Shown here: piece by piece, positions 59,038 through 64,000 of the stretch | How positions within the stretch are numbered: position 1 is the stretch's first letter | Layout of the letters: each line of letters begins with the position of its first letter | Origin: CAZWRV01 sp964636325 | GTDB lineage: Bacteria > Verrucomicrobiota > Lentisphaeria > Victivallales > GWF2-50-93 | Assembly (NCBI GenBank): GCA_964636325.1 | Contig: CAZWRV010000012.1 | Coordinates: 30,323-94,322 of the forward strand | Reading direction: 5' to 3' | DNA: 64,000 bases | Program-made: the position numbers and the translations under genes | The notes under the pieces: model-generated | The model's input: only the letters and a program-made list of their open reading frames with translations | The model's database searches: none | Told to the model about the DNA's origin: nothing

Positions 59038-61212
59038 TTAAAGGTCTATGCTCCTGCGGTATGCGGAGATTTCATTGTCAACCATGTGCCTCACCTGGCG
59101 GATCTTCCATTCGAGGTGGGCCTTGTCGCACATGTATTCCATCGAAGGCTCCCATCCGAGCCGCGAGTCGCGCTCGACAATCGGGATGGTGGCCTTGGCG
59201 TTCTCGATTTCCGCCGCGGCGATTTCGAGCAGCTTGTCGAGCAGACGATGCAGACTACTGCGGTTTTTCTGGACGAAGAGCCGCTGGTTCAGCGCCCACC
59301 ATTCCTTGACGTGTATCGTGGTCAGAAGGGTGTTGGAAATGAATCCGGCCAGGAGGGTCTGCCGCCAGCCGTCCTCGCGCCTCCCCGCGGGCGCAAGCGC
59401 GACGGCCTTGCGGATTTCGCAGAGCCCTTTCTCCATCAGCGCCCGCGCCTTCCTGTACTGGCGGATCTCCATGCGTATGCGTAGCGGGGCAGGGGACTGC
59501 TGCGCGTTTTCGTAAGGATGGTAGAACGTTTTCACGATAGCGCTGCCGTTGTGGGCGGATGGGGAGCACGGCATCGAGATCTCCTTGCTTGTGAACGTTC
59601 GTGTGATGTCCGGATGGAATATCAGCGGATAGGAGGGGCCGACGCGGTTGGGGCCGTACTGGTCTTCATTAGTCGGAATGTAGTTGCGGACCGCCTCGCT
59701 CCACAAATTCCATGCCTTCAGCGCGTGCGCGGCGCCTTCCTTACCAAAATCGCGGATTGCAATCCTTTTCAGCGTATCAGGCTGTGACGGCGATGTCTTC
59801 CAGAAGTTCCATTTCGCCAATTCCGCGATGAACGACGGGTAGAAGCCGAAATGGTGCGACTCCATGAGCCCGGCGAGTCCCCATTTTCTTTTCGCCTCAA
59901 GTATTGCCTCGTGCCGCTTCGCCCACTGCTGGGGGAAGGGCTCGTAGGGGGTTACGCCGAAGTCCCAGGTGCATCCCGCGGTGTTGCACATGGCATAGAG
60001 CCTGATCCCCCTTCTGCTCGCGGCCTTGGCCTCGCTGGCGAAATATTTCCCTGGCCCGGGATATGAAATCGTGTAGTCCATGACCGGGTTCACGGCGCCG
60101 CCGCGCCTGATCTGGTCGAACATCTCGAATGTCACAAGCAGCGAAATGTCTTTCGGTATGGAGTTGATCAGCTCGATGCGCTCCTTCTCCGGCGCATAAC
60201 CCCAGTTGTATGTCCAGAAGACGATGTCCGCCTGCGGGCTCCACTTCCTGACGACCTTCTTGATCATCGCGACCCAGGCCGGGTAGTCGCGGCAGGGCCA
60301 CCAGCCGGGGCTGGGTTTCGAGAGCGGAATCCCGTCCACCACGGACTTGTCCCACTGCAAGCCCGTGGTCCGTTCGTCCTTGCTCGGGAACTCGCAGGAT
60401 TCGCCGACGAAGACGATTCCCTTAGCCTCGGGGCATGCCTCGAACAGCGAGCCGAAGACCCTGTCGTAAACCTCCTCGGCGTTCTCGTCTTCCGGATGTT
60501 TCCAGCATTTCAGGTAGCTGTAGAAATACACGTCGAGCCCGTGAAGCTTGGCGCGTCTGATCAGTCCGTTGAAGTCCAGATGGCCCTGCGTGCTAGTGTC
60601 AACCCCTTTGGCATACAGCAGGATCGCGTCCATCCCCGCATGGGCGACGGCGCTCAGGTGCGCGTCGGGAAACTGATCCAGGCCCCATCCGGAATGGACC
60701 ATGCGCGGCGAGAAGCGCGGTTCCCTCAGCGTCTCCCCGAGCTTGAGGAAGGGGGCTTCCCTCAGGTTCATCAGATCCTCGATGAAATACGATCCTTGCG
60801 CCGTGCCGCGTTCGTCGAACCCGCAGACAAGCACCTGATTCTTTGATACCCTGATGCGGCAGCTTTTCGCGGCCTTCAGGCCCTTCCCCTGGGGCGGAAG
60901 ATCCTTTTTTCTGCATAGGATTATGCAGTTGCTGTCCTCGCACAGACGGAGCAGGGGCCTGATGATGATATGCAGCGAGACGCCCATGCTGGCGGAGAGG
61001 TAGTCCTGCAGGTCCTTCGCCGTCCGGACAATTATTTCCGGGCAGCGCTCGGCGATGGCGATGTGCCAGCTCTCATCGATCGGCACCTCGTCGTCGTCGG
61101 GCCTCAGGCCCGGATTCCTCCTTCCGGGCTTGTGCACGACGTCCATGCGCCTGCGGAAGTCGTAGTTCTTTTCCAAGCCCGCATAGCAGCCAAGGATAGA
61201 GGGCTTCTTCAT
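59038..61212 (-). CDS. GH67/GH20-like putative glycosidase, cytoplasmic
   Basis: The 724-residue protein starts MKKPSILGCYAG without a signal peptide. An N-terminal GH67N/GH20b-like domain (RTAKDLQDYLSASMG, GFDERGTAQGSYFIEDLMNL) precedes a barrel with LREPRFSPRMVHSGWG, AHAGMDAILLYAKGVD, GLDVYFYSYLKCW, GIVFVGESCEFPS and DIVFWTYNWGY. This layout is typical of uronidase- and hexosaminidase-type enzymes and of the DUF4838-like protein at 31366. The Glu of GESCEF or of TFEMFDQ could be catalytic. A C-terminal helical region follows. AAGGA precedes the ATG at 61212. It starts 19 bases past the sppA stop. Confidence 0.6.
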   Translation of the reverse strand: MKKPSILGCYAGLEKNYDFRRRMDVVHKPGRRNPGLRPDDDEVPIDESWHIAIAERCPEIIVRTAKDLQDYLSASMGVSLHIIIRPLLRLCEDSNCIILCRKKDLPPQGKGLKAAKSCRIRVSKNQVLVCGFDERGTAQGSYFIEDLMNLREAPFLKLGETLREPRFSPRMVHSGWGLDQFPDAHLSAVAHAGMDAILLYAKGVDTSTQGHLDFNGLIRRAKLHGLDVYFYSYLKCWKHPEDENAEEVYDRVFGSLFEACPEAKGIVFVGESCEFPSKDERTTGLQWDKSVVDGIPLSKPSPGWWPCRDYPAWVAMIKKVVRKWSPQADIVFWTYNWGYAPEKERIELINSIPKDISLLVTFEMFDQIRRGGAVNPVMDYTISYPGPGKYFASEAKAASRRGIRLYAMCNTAGCTWDFGVTPYEPFPQQWAKRHEAILEAKRKWGLAGLMESHHFGFYPSFIAELAKWNFWKTSPSQPDTLKRIAIRDFGKEGAAHALKAWNLWSEAVRNYIPTNEDQYGPNRVGPSYPLIFHPDITRTFTSKEISMPCSPSAHNGSAIVKTFYHPYENAQQSPAPLRIRMEIRQYRKARALMEKGLCEIRKAVALAPAGRREDGWRQTLLAGFISNTLLTTIHVKEWWALNQRLFVQKNRSSLHRLLDKLLEIAAAEIENAKATIPIVERDSRLGWEPSMEYMCDKAHLEWKIRQVRHMVDNEISAYRRSIDL

Positions 61213-61231
61213 GCCTGTCCTTGCCGGCTCC

Positions 61232-62401
61232 TTATTTCCACAGCTCCGGGAGAAGATAGACCTTTCCAGGCTCGAGCAGGCTCGACCATGAGTTCGCGCC
61301 TGGGAGCTTGAGCTCAATCTTGGATTCCGGGGCTTTCATCTCGCTCAAGGCGTCGAGGAAGGAGAACTTCCTCACATACCATACGAGCTTGTAGTTGCCT
61401 TCTATGCCGGCGAGCTCCGCGGCCTTCTGGATGGCGTCGTCCTTGTAGCCGATGGCGTCGACAAGGCCGAGCTCCTTGGCCTTCTGCCCGGAGAATATCC
61501 TCCCGTCCCCTATTTCGCCCGACTTTATCTTCTCCACCGTCAGTCCATTGCTCTTCCTGCCTTCGGCGACGATGCAGACGAAATCGTCGTATACCTCGGA
61601 GACGAGATCCTGGGCGATCTTCTTTTCCGCCTCGGTCCGTATCCTGGATCCGTCGAGCATGTCCTTCATGGCGCCGGACTTGTATGTTTCCGCGAAGACG
61701 CCGATCTTGTTGAAGAGGTCGTGGTAGTTGTATGTCTGGATTATGACGCCGATGCTGCCTGTGGTGGTGTGCTTGTTGGCGACGATGAAGTCGGAAGGGG
61801 CGGCGATGTAGTATCCGCCGCTTGCGGCGACCGAGCCCATGTGCGAGACGATCTTTATGCCGTCCTGCTTGAGCTGCATTATCTTATTGTGGATGGTGTC
61901 CGCCGCGGTGACTTCGCCGCCGGGGGTTTCGAGCATCAGGACGACCGCCTTGGCCCTGTCCTTGCGGGCCTGCTCGAGCTGCTCACAGATCAAGCCCGAG
62001 CTTGCGGTTTCGTAGAGGCCGCTGACTCCGTTGAGGATGATTCCCCTGACATCTATTGCGACGATTTTGTTGGAGGACAGGTAGGATCCCGAGATATACT
62101 CCTCCCTGAACGATTTTCTGGCCGGCGTAGTCGGGGAGAGGGCAAGGTCGCTCGATATGCTGCTAATTCCGGAGCCCAGCGCATAGAATGCCAGCAGCAC
62201 GATGACGAATAAGACTCCGAGAAGGCAGAGGATTGAGGCCGCCACCACGGTAAAGATGAGGCATCCCTTCCTAGACGTCCCTTGGGGCTGCGGAGCCGGA
62301 GGGGGCGGAGGAGGCGGTTGCTGCGTCTGTGGGGGCGGCGGCGCGGCCGTGTCCTGCTGGACATTGCCGTCCTGGCCCGGCTTCAATTCCTGGCTGTCCA
62401 T
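61232..62401 (-). CDS. sppA: signal peptide peptidase SppA
   Basis: The 389-residue protein is a short-form SppA. A proline-rich cytoplasmic N-terminus (PPPPQTQQPPPPPPPAPQPQ) precedes one membrane helix (about residues 47-76). The ClpP-like serine-protease domain shows LETPGGEVTAADTIHNKI, MGSVAASGGYYIAAP with catalytic Ser 194, TTTGSIGVI, and KSGAMKDM with catalytic Lys 246, the same 52-residue spacing as in Bacillus SppA. It degrades cleaved signal peptides in the membrane. An ATG at 62416 is in frame but lacks a ribosome site; the ATG at 62401 has GGAG eight bases upstream. It suits a genome exporting many large proteins. Confidence 0.92.
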   Translation of the reverse strand: MDSQELKPGQDGNVQQDTAAPPPPQTQQPPPPPPPAPQPQGTSRKGCLIFTVVAASILCLLGVLFVIVLLAFYALGSGISSISSDLALSPTTPARKSFREEYISGSYLSSNKIVAIDVRGIILNGVSGLYETASSGLICEQLEQARKDRAKAVVLMLETPGGEVTAADTIHNKIMQLKQDGIKIVSHMGSVAASGGYYIAAPSDFIVANKHTTTGSIGVIIQTYNYHDLFNKIGVFAETYKSGAMKDMLDGSRIRTEAEKKIAQDLVSEVYDDFVCIVAEGRKSNGLTVEKIKSGEIGDGRIFSGQKAKELGLVDAIGYKDDAIQKAAELAGIEGNYKLVWYVRKFSFLDALSEMKAPESKIELKLPGANSWSSLLEPGKVYLLPELWK

Positions 62402-62865
62402 GTCGAAACACTCCATGCAATAATTTAAGTCTCATGAGCACGACGGGGTGCGGGAGATATAATATATACCGCAAATCCCGAATTTATATGCCATCGGGCA
62501 AGATATACTCATTTAGGTCTGCAAATTGGCATTTTGACGAGCCAGATTTGGGATTGGATTTTTTGTTCCGACCGAGCGGCGACATGAATGTCGTCCGAGG
62601 AAGGAACGGAAAAATACGGCCCAAGGATGCTCGCCGCAAGGCGGTTGCGGTCTTTCGGCTTTGCTCCGCACCATTCGAGAGCCTTCGATACCCCGGTATC
62701 GGCGGCCTCTCGGAATACGGAGCAATTCCCAATATCTGCTTATAGTTAGCTTCAACTTGCAGTGGTTACCACAGCCGCGTCTTGCTGCCTTGCAGCTACG
62801 GCGAATGCGGCCAACTGCGGCAATCAGGTTGAATGTTCACAAAAGCTGACGCATTACTTGGAAGA
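62402..62865. other. intergenic region with a long imperfect hairpin
   Basis: No gene is supported. Open frames lack ribosome sites and family resemblance. The region contains the 61-base hairpin at 62663-62723, and the promoter of sppA should lie near 62410-62470, where no clear boxes were found. Confidence 0.5.
62663..62723. repeat. long imperfect hairpin with CGATACC/GGTATCG core
   Basis: Three nested pairs align: GCTCCG (62663) with CGGAGC (62718-62723), CGAGAG (62676) with CTCTCG (62707-62712), and CGATACC (62686) with GGTATCG (62695-62701) around a CC loop. The core recalls the GGTATCGG arms of the element at 7186-7294. It could be a transcript-end structure or a relic of a repeat. Confidence 0.6.
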
Positions 62866-63273
62866 TCAAGTCCTGCGCGCGTTGAAAAGCTCCTCTCGGG
62901 TGAAATGCGACGGCCAGTGCCTGAGCTCCCGGAGTCTCCATCTTGACATGACAACTTCGATCAGATCAAATCGGTATGGGGCGGACGGGCTCGAGATTTC
63001 CGCCAGATAGTGCATCGCCGCGGCGCAGATCCTCTTTTTCTGGTGCTGGGACAGGCCTTGGGCCGGCCTTGACTTCGAGGTGGGCCGGCGCGTCTTCACC
63101 TCGATGAAGCAGAGGGTCATGCCGTCCCTTGCGACGATGTCTATTTCGCCGGACGAAGTCCTGTAGTTTTTCAGAAGAATGTCGAAGTTCCTGGCGTTCA
63201 GGAATCTGCATGCGGCATTTTCACCGCGCCGGCCGAGCCGCAGATGTGCGGTCCTGATTCTGTGGAAGTCCAT
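62866..63273 (-). CDS. YraN/UPF0102-family putative endonuclease
   Basis: The 135-residue protein matches the family in size and layout: LRLGRRGENAACRFL at the start, then LLKNYRTSSGEIDIVARDG and LCFIEVKTRRP. Glu and Asp of GEIDIV and Glu-x-Lys of IEVKT form the restriction-endonuclease-like catalytic site. YRFDLIEVVM near the end is also typical. The family is widespread, cytoplasmic and of unclear role, often placed near ribosomal or RNase HII genes, which are not seen here. It lies between the sppA region and a membrane protein gene. Confidence 0.88.
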   Translation of the reverse strand: MDFHRIRTAHLRLGRRGENAACRFLNARNFDILLKNYRTSSGEIDIVARDGMTLCFIEVKTRRPTSKSRPAQGLSQHQKKRICAAAMHYLAEISSPSAPYRFDLIEVVMSRWRLRELRHWPSHFTREELFNARRT

Positions 63274-63357
63274 CCTTCATCCGTTTTTGGTCGCGGCGAA
63301 TAATCGCCGCGCACGGTAACCATTTTGGTTTTCACCATTCGCTGTACGGTGTCCGCC

Positions 63358-63942
63358 TCACCCCTTCTTCTCCTCGCCGCCGGAGGTCGGGATGAACTCG
63401 AAGAAGAGGCACAGGATGGCGGAGGCTGCTGCGGCCCAGAGGTAGAAGTTGCTGTTGGAGAAGAGGTCTGAAAGGAACTCCTGGTAGACGAAAGGTGCCG
63501 GCCACTTGTAGACGGTGGCGGAGAGCCAGTCTGCGACAACCTGTGTGAACGGGATCGCGGCCAGCATTCCGGCGATGACCCATAGCGCGTAGAATCTGCC
63601 GGCGGCGGCCGCGGCGACGGCAGATGTCGGGAACTGCCCGCATAACGCCAGCCCCATCGCGCAGATAAGCCCTCCGATCTCCGCGGCCCAGAAGTATGTG
63701 GAGTTGACCTGCATCCTGACGGCGCCGGCCTTCTCTGCGAAGTGGAAGAGCATTATTCCGACGGCGAGCGAGATGAAGAGCGTCTTGAAGAAGGTGCAGT
63801 CCTTCATCGTGAACTGGTCGGTCACGGTCTTGCGCCAGGCCAACTCGGACTTGACCATCAATATCCCCAGGACGACCCCTATTATGAAGCCCGCAACAAG
63901 CTTGGGATTGCCGCTTAGGGCCAAAGGCTGCATGCTTTCCAT
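63358..63942 (-). CDS. YeeE/YedE-like membrane protein
   Basis: The 194-residue protein has about five membrane helices. GFIIGVVLGILMVKSEL near the start and AAEIGGLICAMGLALCGQFP followed by a small-residue stretch and GRFYALWVIAGMLAA fit the YeeE/YedE (DUF395/DUF6691-like) pattern, where a Cys-Gly/Pro turn lies in the channel; members carry thiosulfate or other sulfur compounds. Here the turn reads LCGQFPTSA. The protein is half the length of two-domain members, as in split pairs. AGAGGAG precedes the ATG. The C-terminus is short and charged. The family call is moderate. Confidence 0.55.
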   Translation of the reverse strand: MESMQPLALSGNPKLVAGFIIGVVLGILMVKSELAWRKTVTDQFTMKDCTFFKTLFISLAVGIMLFHFAEKAGAVRMQVNSTYFWAAEIGGLICAMGLALCGQFPTSAVAAAAAGRFYALWVIAGMLAAIPFTQVVADWLSATVYKWPAPFVYQEFLSDLFSNSNFYLWAAAASAILCLFFEFIPTSGGEEKKG

Positions 63943-64000
63943 TATCTCCTCTGAAACTTACGCCCTCGCAAAAGCTCGGGATTGCTTGAGTTATAATTTG

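Noticed and set aside
1..64000. CRISPR array, diversity-generating retroelement, prophage, rRNA
   Set aside because: No evenly spaced direct repeats with unique spacers, no reverse transcriptase, integrase or phage structural gene, and no rRNA-like sequence were recognised.

Overview
The window is a GC-rich bacterial chromosome segment dominated by secreted and cytoplasmic carbohydrate-active proteins, two LacI-type regulators, a complete kdp potassium-uptake locus and six pseudopilin-like proteins. The repeated signature FTLIELLVVIAI(I)(A/S)IL..(L)LP(A/G)L, the DUF4838-like and DUF6259-like proteins, and very large uncharacterised secreted glycosidases suggest a PVC-group bacterium, most likely a Lentisphaerota/Victivallales-like lineage. 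That placement is inference from gene content; no rRNA is present to confirm it.

Layout. (1) 1-823: the 5' part of an AAC(3)-family acetyltransferase gene, divergent from a sugar isomerase/epimerase-like TIM-barrel gene (824-1636). (2) 1680-10632, all minus strand: a LacI-type regulator with an operator embedded in its own promoter, followed by a CBM9-TIM-barrel protein, a pseudopilin, two more TIM-barrel paralogues and a second pseudopilin. (3) 10834-13200 plus: a DUF6259-like putative glycosidase, then a decayed pseudopilin remnant. (4) 13719-22854 plus: kdpFABC-kdpDE with a PtsN-like EIIA gene. Three TTCTTAACG direct repeats in helical phase precede a near-consensus promoter. The gaps inside this locus are filled with repetitive DNA. 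(5) 22881-25259: a small lipoprotein gene (minus) and a tandem pair of pseudopilins (plus) behind a good promoter. (6) 25613-33252 minus: DUF4838-like protein, Gfo/Idh/MocA oxidoreductase, GH4 and GH38-like genes. (7) 33732-58221 minus: a second LacI regulator and a long polycistron starting at a LacI-operated promoter. It holds two pseudopilins, two GH42-like giants, two cytoplasmic TIM-barrel paralogues, a ThuA/PHP-like giant, two jelly-roll proteins and a heparinase II/III-like protein. (8) 58256-63942 minus: a MITE-like repeat, an internally deleted AGE-family remnant, a GH67/GH20-like protein, SppA, YraN and a YeeE/YedE-like membrane protein.

How it works together (inference): the two LacI regulators appear to control batteries of enzymes for a complex glycan. 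Secreted, binding-module-bearing proteins and membrane-anchored pseudopilin-like proteins would act outside the cytoplasmic membrane, while GH4, GH38-like, heparinase-like and oxidoreductase proteins act in the cytoplasm. No sugar transporter, SusC/D pair, pilus motor or secretin is seen here. All six intact pseudopilins lack the glycine normally found before the prepilin peptidase cut. Several families of short palindromic repeats, including a MITE-like element with terminal inverted repeats, occupy the intergenic spaces.
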